From assembly GCA_035526435.1 (NCBI GenBank), contig DATLCI010000111.1, forward strand, positions 1 through 8,801: a stretch of DNA of 8,801 nt, in the 5' to 3' direction. Numbering within the stretch: position 1 is the stretch's first letter; each line of letters begins with the position of its first letter. The notes beneath the pieces were generated by a model that was not told the origin of the DNA, made no database searches, and was given only the letters and a program-made list of their open reading frames with translations. Both the position numbers and the translations under genes were made by a program. Positions 1-5,360 of the stretch are shown here, in pieces. This stretch comes from DATLCI01 sp035526435. Its GTDB lineage: Bacteria > Acidobacteriota > Terriglobia > Terriglobales > Acidobacteriaceae.

Positions 1-270
1 GCGGAAGGTGTGGTCTCGGCAGAAAACGGTCTTTCGGTTGAATCGCCGGTTGAGATCCGGTTCAGGGCAACGCCTTCAGGCAAGGCGAACACGCAGACTT
101 TCTCCAATGGTGACGCCTTCACTTTGCAGGCCAATGCATTCGCTGTGGCGGCGCAAGGTGGAGATCCTTTTCCTTGTTCGGGTGAAGAAGGGTTACGCAA
201 TCAGCTTATCCTGGATGCTGCATATCGCAGTTGGAAAAGCGGCCGCCGTGAGAGTGTAGAGCAGCTTTAG
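1..270 (+). CDS. C-terminal end of a Gfo/Idh/MocA-family oxidoreductase (5' end outside the window)
   Basis: The frame is open from base 1 to the TAG at 268-270, giving 89 residues with no start, so the gene begins upstream of the window. The visible end carries a pattern typical of the C-terminus of Gfo/Idh/MocA NAD(P)-dependent sugar or inositol dehydrogenases: a segment ending PFPCSGEEGLRNQ, then LILDAAYRSWKSGRR and a short tail. The family usually closes with an 'alrn..vidAayrSa.sGr' helix. The N-terminal Rossmann fold and catalytic Lys are outside the window, so substrate and activity cannot be told. It is the only + strand gene and converges with the biotin carrier gene, whose stop lies 34 bp away. 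An in-frame GTG/ATG near base 10 is internal and not a real start. The family call is from pattern memory only, with no search run. Confidence 0.72.
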   Translation, partial: AEGVVSAENGLSVESPVEIRFRATPSGKANTQTFSNGDAFTLQANAFAVAAQGGDPFPCSGEEGLRNQLILDAAYRSWKSGRRESVEQL

Positions 271-304
271 CAGATTGCGGCTGGCCAATACGGAGCAGAA
301 GGAA

Positions 305-841
305 CTATTCCACGATCGCCAGCGTGTCCCCGGCGTTGACGGCCATGCCGACATTTGCGATCAGTCTCTTGAGCGTACCGGCCTTGGGCGACTTTAACTC
401 GTTCTGCATCTTCATCGCCTCGATCACTACTACACCTTGTCCGGCTTCCACGGCATCGCCTTCGGCAGCCAGGATGCGAACGACCTTCCCGGGCATTGGC
501 GCCTTGATCTTTTTGGGCCCTTCGCTGGAGCCGGCTTTGGCTTTGCGGCTGCGCAGCGAGCGCGGGTCGCTCACTTCGACTACGTAACGCCGGCCGCCCA
601 CAGCAATGCTCTGTTCACCAGTCTGTCCATTGCCATTCGAAGCTGCAGTTTCCCGACGCACTTCATAGGACTCGCCGCCGACCAGCAGGGACAGAACATC
701 GGCGGCAGGCTGCGCACTGTCGAAGGTGAAGGGCTGTCCATCAACCTGACAGATCCAACCGGCTGCATCGGAGCGTTTCAGCTCGACTTTGTAGCTGGTG
801 GTCTTGCCATCGCGGCTGGTGACGGCGACGTCGTAGGTCAT
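305..841 (-). CDS. Biotin carboxyl carrier protein (biotinyl-domain subunit of an acyl-CoA carboxylase)
   Basis: This 178-residue protein carries the biotin that shuttles carboxyl groups from the biotin carboxylase to a carboxyltransferase. Residues about 110-178 form a biotinyl domain: APMPGKV at 114-120, then the attachment motif EAMKM at 141-145, with Lys144 as the expected biotinylated residue. Residues 1-105 are not the Ala/Pro-rich N-terminus of classical AccB. They look like a beta-rich domain (LSLLVGGESYEV, then VGGRRYVVEVSDPRS) resembling the BT linker domain found before the biotinyl domain in propionyl- or methylcrotonyl-CoA carboxylase alpha chains. The ATG overlaps the stop of the upstream biotin carboxylase gene (ATGA at 841-838), so translation is probably coupled. 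I see this as the C-terminal half of a split PCC-alpha-like chain. The acyl-CoA substrate is not determinable because no carboxyltransferase is present. No U-tract terminator is visible after the stop. Confidence 0.88.
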   Translation of the reverse strand: MTYDVAVTSRDGKTTSYKVELKRSDAAGWICQVDGQPFTFDSAQPAADVLSLLVGGESYEVRRETAASNGNGQTGEQSIAVGGRRYVVEVSDPRSLRSRKAKAGSSEGPKKIKAPMPGKVVRILAAEGDAVEAGQGVVVIEAMKMQNELKSPKAGTLKRLIANVGMAVNAGDTLAIVE

Positions 842-2370
842 CGCAAGGCCTCACGTCGTGCGGTGCGCTTCCAACCACTTGCAGCGCCATTGCCATTTGC
901 CGATTTCGTTTCATCCGGCGAAGGCCCGTCGCACATGCTGTCTGAACTTTTTGCCGCGGAACTCAGGGCAAAGATAGCCGCAGCTACTGCAGCGATCTTC
1001 GCTGAATCGCGGAGGTCAGAGTTGGACATTTTCTTGGCCAGCATCCGGTCGAGCAGCCCCGTATCCATTCGCCCGGCGGCGAAATCTTCGTCGTGCAATA
1101 TGCGCCGGAAAAGTTCAACGTTCGTCTTGATGCCGCCGACAAAGTATTCATCGAGTGCGCGCAGCATGCGCGCAATGGCCTGCTCACGCGTGGGCGCGTA
1201 GGCAATGAGCTTCGACAGCATGGGGTCGTAATCGAGCGGCACGGTCCAACCTTCGAAGACGCCGCTGTCTTCGCGGATTCCCGGCCCAGAGGGCGTGACG
1301 AGCTGCGCGATCTTGCCCGGCGAGGGAAAGAAATTGTTGTCCGGATCTTCTGCATAAATGCGGCACTCAATGGCATGGCCGCGCAATTGAACATCGGCCT
1401 GCGCGAAGGGCAGCTTCTCTCCCGCCGCCACCCGGAGCTGCAAATGCACCAGGTCGAGGCCGGTGACCAGTTCTGTCACGGGATGTTCAACCTGAAGGCG
1501 GGTGTTCATCTCCAGGAAATAGAAGTTTTTTTGTGCATCCACCAGGAACTCAACGGTGCCCGCGTTGGTGTAACCGGCAGCCTTAGCCACACGCACGGCG
1601 GTCTCACCCATACGCAGGCGCATGGCAGGGTCCACAATGGGCGATGGCGCTTCCTCAATCACCTTCTGGTGGCGCCGCTGCACTGAACATTCGCGCTCGC
1701 CCAGATAAACGACGTTGCCATGTTCATCGCCAAATACCTGCACTTCTATGTGCCGCGGCTGCGCAATGTATTTCTCGATGTACACTTCGTCGCTACTGAA
1801 CGCCCGGGCCGCTTCACTGCTGGCCCCTTCATAAGCGCTGGCCAGGTCCCGGGGGTGGTGCACCAGGCGCATGCCTTTGCCGCCGCCTCCGGCCGCGGCT
1901 TTCAACATAACGGGGTAGCCAACTTCATCGGCCACCTTTTGTGCTTCGTCGAGGGTCAACCCGCGCGAGCTTCCGGGAACAAACGGGACTCCGGCAGCTT
2001 CCATGGCACGGCGAGCGCTGGTCTTTGATCCCATGATGTTCATGGCAGCGGCGGTTGGCCCGATGAACTTTATTCTGGCGGCTTCGCAAGCCTGGGCGAA
2101 GGCCGCATTCTCCGAAAGAAATCCATAGCCGGGGTGGATGGCATCCGCACCACTGCGCCGGGCTACATCCATGATCCTCTCAATGTGCAGATAAGATTCG
2201 CGGGCAGCGGCCGGCCCGATAGCGTAAGCTTCATCGGCTTTGCGTACGTGCAACGCAGTGCGGTCAACGTCTGAATAGACGGCGACGGAAGCTATGCTCA
2301 TCTCGCGGCAGGCGCGAATGACGCGCACGGCGATCTCTCCGCGGTTGGCGATCAGGATCTTTTTGAACAT
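838..2370 (-). CDS. accC: Biotin carboxylase subunit of acetyl-/acyl-CoA carboxylase, with an unusual C-terminal tail
   Basis: This 510-residue cytosolic enzyme carboxylates carrier-bound biotin using ATP and bicarbonate. It opens with the classic KKILIANRGEIAVRVIRA. Expected elements are all present: HPGYGFLSEN at 79-88, Lys116, Lys157, the ATP-grasp glycine loop GGGGKGMR at 161-168, His207, Lys236 in RRHQKVIEEAP, Glu274, and the catalytic segment EMNTRLQVEH at 287-296 with Glu287, Asn289, Arg291 and Glu295. Arg337 in ECRIYAEDP follows. These positions run one or two residues behind E. coli AccC. The core ends near residue 447. About 60 more residues follow, absent from the usual ~450-residue AccC: an Ala-rich helix (about 457-473), an acidic and Gly/Asn-rich linker, and a basic SGWKRTARREALR end. 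The next gene is the biotin carrier, overlapping by 4 bp. The Shine-Dalgarno is weak (GAAG about 7 nt before ATG). A strong terminator lies just upstream, so this unit probably needs its own start of transcription. Confidence 0.96.
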   Translation of the reverse strand: MFKKILIANRGEIAVRVIRACREMSIASVAVYSDVDRTALHVRKADEAYAIGPAAARESYLHIERIMDVARRSGADAIHPGYGFLSENAAFAQACEAARIKFIGPTAAAMNIMGSKTSARRAMEAAGVPFVPGSSRGLTLDEAQKVADEVGYPVMLKAAAGGGGKGMRLVHHPRDLASAYEGASSEAARAFSSDEVYIEKYIAQPRHIEVQVFGDEHGNVVYLGERECSVQRRHQKVIEEAPSPIVDPAMRLRMGETAVRVAKAAGYTNAGTVEFLVDAQKNFYFLEMNTRLQVEHPVTELVTGLDLVHLQLRVAAGEKLPFAQADVQLRGHAIECRIYAEDPDNNFFPSPGKIAQLVTPSGPGIREDSGVFEGWTVPLDYDPMLSKLIAYAPTREQAIARMLRALDEYFVGGIKTNVELFRRILHDEDFAAGRMDTGLLDRMLAKKMSNSDLRDSAKIAAVAAAIFALSSAAKSSDSMCDGPSPDETKSANGNGAASGWKRTARREALR

Positions 2371-2420
2371 ATGCGTCTTCGATACGAGAATCCAGGCAAA
2401 AGCTGATTGTAAATCACAAA

Positions 2421-2449
2421 GAAAAACCCCTCCCCCGCGGGGGAGGGGT
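2421..2449 (-). terminator. Strong intrinsic terminator after the TPR lipoprotein gene
   Basis: Bases 2426-2449 are a perfect 24-bp GC-rich palindrome. The 11-base arms (ACCCCTCCCCC and GGGGGAGGGGT) flank a central GC. Read on the - strand it is followed by a T run, TTTTTCTTT, and lies 22 bp after the TPR gene stop. This is a textbook rho-independent terminator for the tonB-exb-TPR unit. It sits only about 55 bp before the accC start, so it separates the two units. Confidence 0.88.
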
Positions 2450-2471
2450 CATCGTTGTTCTGGGGGAAGGA

Positions 2472-3338
2472 TTACTTGGTCTCTTCGAGTACGATGCCGC
2501 TCTGTTCTTTGGCTTTTTCCGCCTTCATCTTCTTAACGGCCATGGTCTTCTCGACCATCTCGTCGGCCAGCTTGAGGTCGGCATCGCGGGCGGCAGGATC
2601 ATCGCACTGGATGTCAGCCCGTTCGCGATACATGAGATTGAGGTAGGCCATGGCGTCGTCGTAATCCTTGCGGAGTTCAATGGCCTTCTGCAGCATCTGG
2701 ATCCCTTCTTCCACGCGGGGAAGGTTCTGCTCGCGCAATGCGGCGCAGACTTTCTTGTCCTTGATGGGATCGGTAAGCTTTAGGCCAAGCTCACCACGTT
2801 TTTCCATGCGGGGAACGTAGCTCTGCGTCCAATCAATGACGGCGACGGAATAATGATTTTCCGGATCACCCGGATCGAGGTCGATGGCCTTCTTGTTGTA
2901 CTCCTTGGCTTCATCGAACTTCTTCATGTTGAAGTAGATGGAGGCCAATCCCTTGGTGCCGAGGACGACGGTATTTTTGTTGTCCTTATCGTTCTCCAGG
3001 ACTTTTTTGTATTCTTCGATGGCGCAATTGGCCCAGCGGGTGTTCTCAGGAGATTCGCCGCCGGGAACAAACTGAGCCACGCATGCGGTCGCCAGATACA
3101 GTTTGGCCACCGTCAATTCAGGATCCAGCTCGATCGCGCGCTGGAAGAAGGCCACTGCCTGCTCAAACTTGCTGGACTTATAAGCTTGTACGCCTTTATT
3201 CAACTGGTCGCGGGCACGCAGTTTATTGCATCCCGAGGTGGCCAGCAGCATAGCCAGCACCGCGAGCGCCAGCGCGATCTTGCCAATCAACTTTCCGGCA
3301 CGGCCCCCGGTTTGGGCTAATTCCGCGTTCATGTTCAT
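2472..3338 (-). CDS. TPR-repeat lipoprotein linked to the Ton motor genes
   Basis: The chosen start gives 288 residues. The N-terminus has positive charges (GGRAGKLIGK), a hydrophobic core (about 21-33) and a lipobox-like ATSGC, with Cys37 as the probable lipidated residue, so the protein is expected to be membrane-anchored and to face the periplasm. The rest is tetratricopeptide-like. One clear repeat is about 44-77 (NKGVQAYKSSKFEQAVAFFQRAIELDP), another about 124-157 (GLASIYFNMKKFDEAKEYNKKAIDLDP), with a degenerate one between. A further helical pair near 205-235 contains EEGIQMLQKAIELRKDYDDAMAYL. The tail is Lys/Glu/Met-rich. An AGGAG at 3355-3351 lies 12 nt before the chosen ATG. The upstream ATG at 3350 directly abuts that AGGAG, and a GTG at 3389 lacks a plausible site, so I rejected both. 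It follows exbD across a 124-bp gap and ends just before a terminator, so it is probably the last gene of the ton/exb unit. The role is unproven; a scaffold or envelope partner of the motor is inference. No enzymatic motif is visible. Confidence 0.85.
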   Translation of the reverse strand: MNMNAELAQTGGRAGKLIGKIALALAVLAMLLATSGCNKLRARDQLNKGVQAYKSSKFEQAVAFFQRAIELDPELTVAKLYLATACVAQFVPGGESPENTRWANCAIEEYKKVLENDKDNKNTVVLGTKGLASIYFNMKKFDEAKEYNKKAIDLDPGDPENHYSVAVIDWTQSYVPRMEKRGELGLKLTDPIKDKKVCAALREQNLPRVEEGIQMLQKAIELRKDYDDAMAYLNLMYRERADIQCDDPAARDADLKLADEMVEKTMAVKKMKAEKAKEQSGIVLEETK

Positions 3339-3350
3339 GCGGCGTCTCAT

Positions 3351-3355
3351 CTCCT
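3351..3355 (-). promoter_or_regulatory. Shine-Dalgarno that decides the TPR lipoprotein start
   Basis: AGGAG on the - strand immediately precedes an ATG at 3350, leaving no spacer, and stands 12 nt before the ATG at 3338. The 3338 start is therefore preferred; the 3332 ATG would be 18 nt away. Confidence 0.55.
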
Positions 3356-3361
3356 GTGGAT

Positions 3362-3433
3362 CACTTGGCGCGGTTGGGATCTTGCCCACGCTCTCTTTTA
3401 CGCACGATTGGCGCAGCCGACGCCGCGCCAGTG
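3362..3433 (-). repeat. Inverted repeat in the leader of the TPR lipoprotein gene
   Basis: CACTTGGCGCGG at 3362-3373 is the near-perfect reverse complement of CCGCGCCAGTG at 3423-3433 (one bulged base), with a 49-nt interval. A second, shorter pairing is available between TGGCGC at 3409-3414 and GCGCCA at 3425-3430, so the two are mutually exclusive. The right-hand arm lies just upstream of the ribosome-binding site. A role in mRNA folding is inference; this may be chance in GC-rich DNA. Confidence 0.35.
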
Positions 3434-3462
3434 CTTCGAACTTTGCAGCTAAAACTGGAGCA

Positions 3463-3900
3463 CTATTTTCCGGCTTCTACATTGGCAGTTATCAGGCCGA
3501 TCTTCATGCTTAAGTCAGCCGAATGCGCGATGTCGATGACCTGGGCCACATCAGAAAAACTCAGGTCGGCATCGGCTTTCACGAACATCACCTTTTCCGC
3601 GCGGGTCTTGTAGATGTCTGACAGCCGGGCTTGCAGGTTCTCCCAAGTCACGTCGTCTTGGTTGATCTTCAATGCCGGGCGATTGCCCGGTACTTGCAGC
3701 ACCTGAACCACGATGGTGCGTTCGGGGGTGTCCTGCTGTTTTTGATCTTTGGGTGGTTGCGGGATAAGCGCTTCCAGCCCTTTCGGTGTGAGCGGGGTGA
3801 TCACCATAAAGATGATGAGGAGCACCAGCAGCACATCAACCAACGGAGTCACGTTGATCTCGGCCTTCTGGCCTCCGGACCCTCCAACTGCCATACCCAT
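3463..3900 (-). CDS. exbD: ExbD/TolR-family motor protein, second copy
   Basis: This 145-residue single-pass inner-membrane protein is part of the proton-driven Ton motor. The N-terminus is short, Gly-rich and cytoplasmic. It is followed by KAEINVTPLVDVLLVLLIIFMVITP, in which Asp22 is the conserved proton-carrying residue of the single TM (about 20-38). The remainder is the periplasmic domain (VMFVKADADLSFSDVAQVIDIAHSADLSMKIGLIT), with the KAD signature usual in ExbD/TolR. After the TM it reads GLEALIPQPPKDQKQQ, so it lacks the NVxL-type motif of the other copy. The ATG is preceded by GAGGG at a 7-nt spacing. It follows the first exbD by 63 bp and precedes the TPR lipoprotein by 124 bp. TolR is an alternative name, but the adjacent tonB favours a Ton role. 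Confidence 0.92.
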   Translation of the reverse strand: MGMAVGGSGGQKAEINVTPLVDVLLVLLIIFMVITPLTPKGLEALIPQPPKDQKQQDTPERTIVVQVLQVPGNRPALKINQDDVTWENLQARLSDIYKTRAEKVMFVKADADLSFSDVAQVIDIAHSADLSMKIGLITANVEAGK

Positions 3901-3911
3901 AATGAATCCCT

Positions 3912-3929
3912 CTCCTATGAAACGAGGAG
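3912..3929 (-). promoter_or_regulatory. Small hairpin covering the exbD (second copy) Shine-Dalgarno
   Basis: On the - strand CTCCT (3929-3925) can pair with AGGAG (3916-3912) across an 8-nt loop. The paired AGGAG is in the ribosome-binding region of the second exbD, although the nearer GAGGG remains partly free. With five pairs it is weak. It might tune the ratio of the two ExbDs, which is inference. Confidence 0.3.
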
Positions 3930-3955
3930 GCAGCGGGTGAATCCTGCCCGCTGCC
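3929..3955 (-). other. GC-rich stem-loop between the two exbD genes
   Basis: GGCAGCGGG (3929-3937) and CCCGCTGCC (3947-3955) are perfect complements, nine pairs with a nine-base loop. It starts 8 bp after the stop of the first exbD. No T-run follows on the - strand, so it is a poor terminator. An mRNA-processing or stabilising hairpin, or a partial attenuator, is more likely. Confidence 0.55.
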
Positions 3956-3963
3956 CTTTCAAA

Positions 3964-4419
3964 CTAGTTCCCACCACCGCCGGTCGGTTTATTGTCGCCC
4001 GGGGCTTTGACCTGCTCGGTGAGCAGGCCTACTTGGTCCACGCCCGCTGTACGCACCGCATCCACCACCTCGACGACCACGCCGTATTTCACGCCCTGGT
4101 CAGCCTTGATGAAGATCTCCTTGTTGGAGCGGTTCTCGAGCTTCTCCTGCACTTTGGGGCCGAGATCGGCAATGGCGCCGATCTGTTCCACGTCCAGCCA
4201 GACTTTACCTTCGCGGGTGATGGCTACCAGGATGGCATCTTCCTTGTCAGCATCTTCCATCGCGATGGGGTTGTTAGTCTTGGCTAACTGGACATTCTGG
4301 CCTTTTTGCAGCATGGGCGTGATCACCATGAAGATGATCAGCAGCACCAACATAACGTCCACCATGGGCGTTACGTTGATGTCTGAGTTATACGCTGTGG
4401 TCTTTCTACCGAATGCCAT
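3964..4419 (-). CDS. exbD: ExbD/TolR-family motor protein, first copy
   Basis: A 151-residue single-pass protein with a short cytoplasmic tail, then SDINVTPMVDVMLVLLIIFMVITP, in which Asp21 is the proton-pathway residue within the TM (about 19-37). Just after the TM comes QKGQNVQLAK, resembling the NVxLP segment known in E. coli ExbD. The periplasmic domain contains KEIFIKADQGVKYGVVVEVVDAVRTAGVDQVGLLTE, typical of the family, and the C-terminus is Gly-rich (PTGGGGN). It starts 18 bp after exbB, with GGAAGG about 10 nt before the ATG, and is probably co-transcribed with it. It partners ExbB in a proton channel that drives TonB. It differs clearly from the second copy in the post-TM region, so the two are not a recent duplication. 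Confidence 0.94.
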   Translation of the reverse strand: MAFGRKTTAYNSDINVTPMVDVMLVLLIIFMVITPMLQKGQNVQLAKTNNPIAMEDADKEDAILVAITREGKVWLDVEQIGAIADLGPKVQEKLENRSNKEIFIKADQGVKYGVVVEVVDAVRTAGVDQVGLLTEQVKAPGDNKPTGGGGN

Positions 4420-4437
4420 ACTTGAAGGACCTTCCGT

Positions 4438-5187
4438 TTACTTACGGCTGCCGCTGCGCTTGATGAAGTAGTCCACCAGTTCACTGGAGGAGTTGTCCAT
4501 TTCCACGTCAAAGGCTTCCACTTTGCTGGTGAAGTAGTTGAACATCATGACAGCCGGGATGGCGACGAAGAGTCCCACCGCGGTGGTCACCAAGGCTTCC
4601 GAAATACCGCCGGCCACGGAGGCCAGTCCGGCAGTCTTGGACACCTGGATCTGCTTGAATGCGGTCAAAATGCCGACCACGGTGCCCAGCAGCCCGACGA
4701 ACGGGGCCGTGGAACCGATGGTGGCCAACGAGCCGATGCCGCGCTTCAATTCGGCGTGGACAATGGCTTCCGCACGCTCAAGGGCGCGCTTGCTGGCTTC
4801 TACCTGCTCGCCGGAGATCTCGTTGGAATCCGTGTGGGCCTTGAATTCCTGCAGACCAGCGGTGACGACCTTGGCCAAGTGGCTCTTCTTGTTGCGCTCG
4901 GCGATGCGGATGGCTTCTTCAATCTTGCCTTCACGCAGGGCGCCGGCCACGGCCGGGGCAAAGGCACGCGATTGTTTGCGCGCCGCGTTGAATGCGATGT
5001 AGCGGTCGATCATGACCCCGATGGACCAGGCGGACATGATGAATAGGATAACGACGACGGCCTTACCTAACCATCCCATCTGGTTCCATAGGGAGACGGG
5101 GTCCCAACCTACGGCAGCTTCCTGGAATGCGCCCAGGAGCGAGGGGATGCTGGAGACAGCGTGCGTTGCGATGGATTCAAATGCCAT
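4438..5187 (-). CDS. exbB: ExbB/TolQ/MotA-family proton channel subunit
   Basis: A 249-residue polytopic inner-membrane protein that forms the stator pentamer of the Ton motor around ExbD. Three membrane segments are visible: about 41-60 (GKAVVVILFIMSAWSIGVMI), about 152-176 (ending the GSTAPFVGLLGTVVGILTAF block), and about 195-217 (ISEALVTTAVGLFVAIPAVMMF). A large cytoplasmic loop lies between the first and second segments. Signature residues are Thr160 and Pro162 in GSTAPFVGLLGT, and Glu197 with Thr201 in ISEALVTTAVG. The ATG is preceded by AGGAG at 11 nt. A 173-bp gap with dyads and a hairpin separates it from tonB upstream, and exbD follows 18 bp downstream. TolQ is an alternative family name, but the Ton neighbours argue for ExbB. 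Confidence 0.94.
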   Translation of the reverse strand: MAFESIATHAVSSIPSLLGAFQEAAVGWDPVSLWNQMGWLGKAVVVILFIMSAWSIGVMIDRYIAFNAARKQSRAFAPAVAGALREGKIEEAIRIAERNKKSHLAKVVTAGLQEFKAHTDSNEISGEQVEASKRALERAEAIVHAELKRGIGSLATIGSTAPFVGLLGTVVGILTAFKQIQVSKTAGLASVAGGISEALVTTAVGLFVAIPAVMMFNYFTSKVEAFDVEMDNSSSELVDYFIKRSGSRK

Positions 5188-5226
5188 GAGTTAAATTTCT
5201 CCTCGTTCAGTACTTTTCCATGTCAA

Positions 5227-5246
5227 ATTCAAAAACTGGTTTGAAT
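5227..5246. promoter_or_regulatory. 20-bp dyad upstream of exbB (candidate operator)
   Basis: ATTCAAA and TTTGAAT are perfect complements around a six-base spacer (AACTGG). The element lies about 40 bp before the exbB ATG and abuts a TTGACA on the - strand (5226-5221). Size and symmetry fit a dimeric repressor site. I do not recognise the regulator, and it is not a Fur-like sequence. Confidence 0.4.
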
Positions 5247-5271
5247 GGCCGATTTTGCAGATGTTGCCCTT

Positions 5272-5283
5272 ATGAAGCTTCAT
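5272..5283. promoter_or_regulatory. 12-bp perfect palindrome upstream of exbB
   Basis: ATGAAGCTTCAT is completely self-complementary with no loop, in the gap between tonB and exbB and 25 bp upstream, on the - strand, of the 20-bp dyad. It could be a second protein-binding site or chance. No known regulator is recognised. Confidence 0.28.
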
Positions 5284-5333
5284 CCTTGCAGCAGTGTTGC
5301 GGGTTATGGGGCCCGAGCAGCGGAGATACATAC

Positions 5334-5353
5334 GGCCCGCGTTGCCGCGGGCC
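5334..5353 (-). terminator. Terminator-like hairpin after tonB
   Basis: GGCCCGCG and CGCGGGCC form eight GC-rich pairs around a TTGC tetraloop, 7 bp after the tonB stop. On the - strand the following bases are GTATGTATCT, so the U-tract is poor. On the + strand it is followed by TTTAAG. It could act as a partial terminator or attenuator between tonB and exbB. The rest of the 173-bp gap (5188-5360) holds the two dyads and the exbB ribosome-binding site, and no gene. Confidence 0.5.
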
Positions 5354-5360
5354 TTTAAGA

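Noticed and set aside
8..259. 83-residue + strand open frame overlapping the oxidoreductase end
   Set aside because: It is Arg-rich and without family features, while the overlapping frame ending at 270 has a clear Gfo/Idh/MocA C-terminus.
271..304. Terminator between the convergent oxidoreductase and biotin carrier genes
   Set aside because: No stem with an adjacent T-run could be found on either strand in the 34 bp.
437..1201. 254-residue + strand open frame opposite the biotin carboxylase and carrier genes
   Set aside because: It is antisense to two well-supported genes in GC-rich DNA, shows no recognisable motif, and spans the accC/BCCP junction.
2381..2419. Sigma-70 promoter for accC from TTTACA or TTGTGA
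   Set aside because: Best -10 partners (TCGTAT, TGGATT) match only three of six bases, and the spacing is 19-20 bp.
3339..3389. N-terminal extension of the TPR lipoprotein from a GTG at 3389
   Set aside because: It puts 17 extra residues ahead of the signal peptide and has no ribosome-binding site; AGGAG at 3355-3351 supports the 3338 start.
3631..4287. 218-residue + strand open frame opposite both exbD genes
   Set aside because: It is His-rich reverse-complement translation crossing two clear ExbD genes; a shadow.
5198..5226. TTGACA at 5226-5221 as a -35 of an exbB promoter
   Set aside because: At 17-bp spacing the -10 position falls on AGGAGA, which is the ribosome-binding site; the nearest TACTGA is only 8 bp away.
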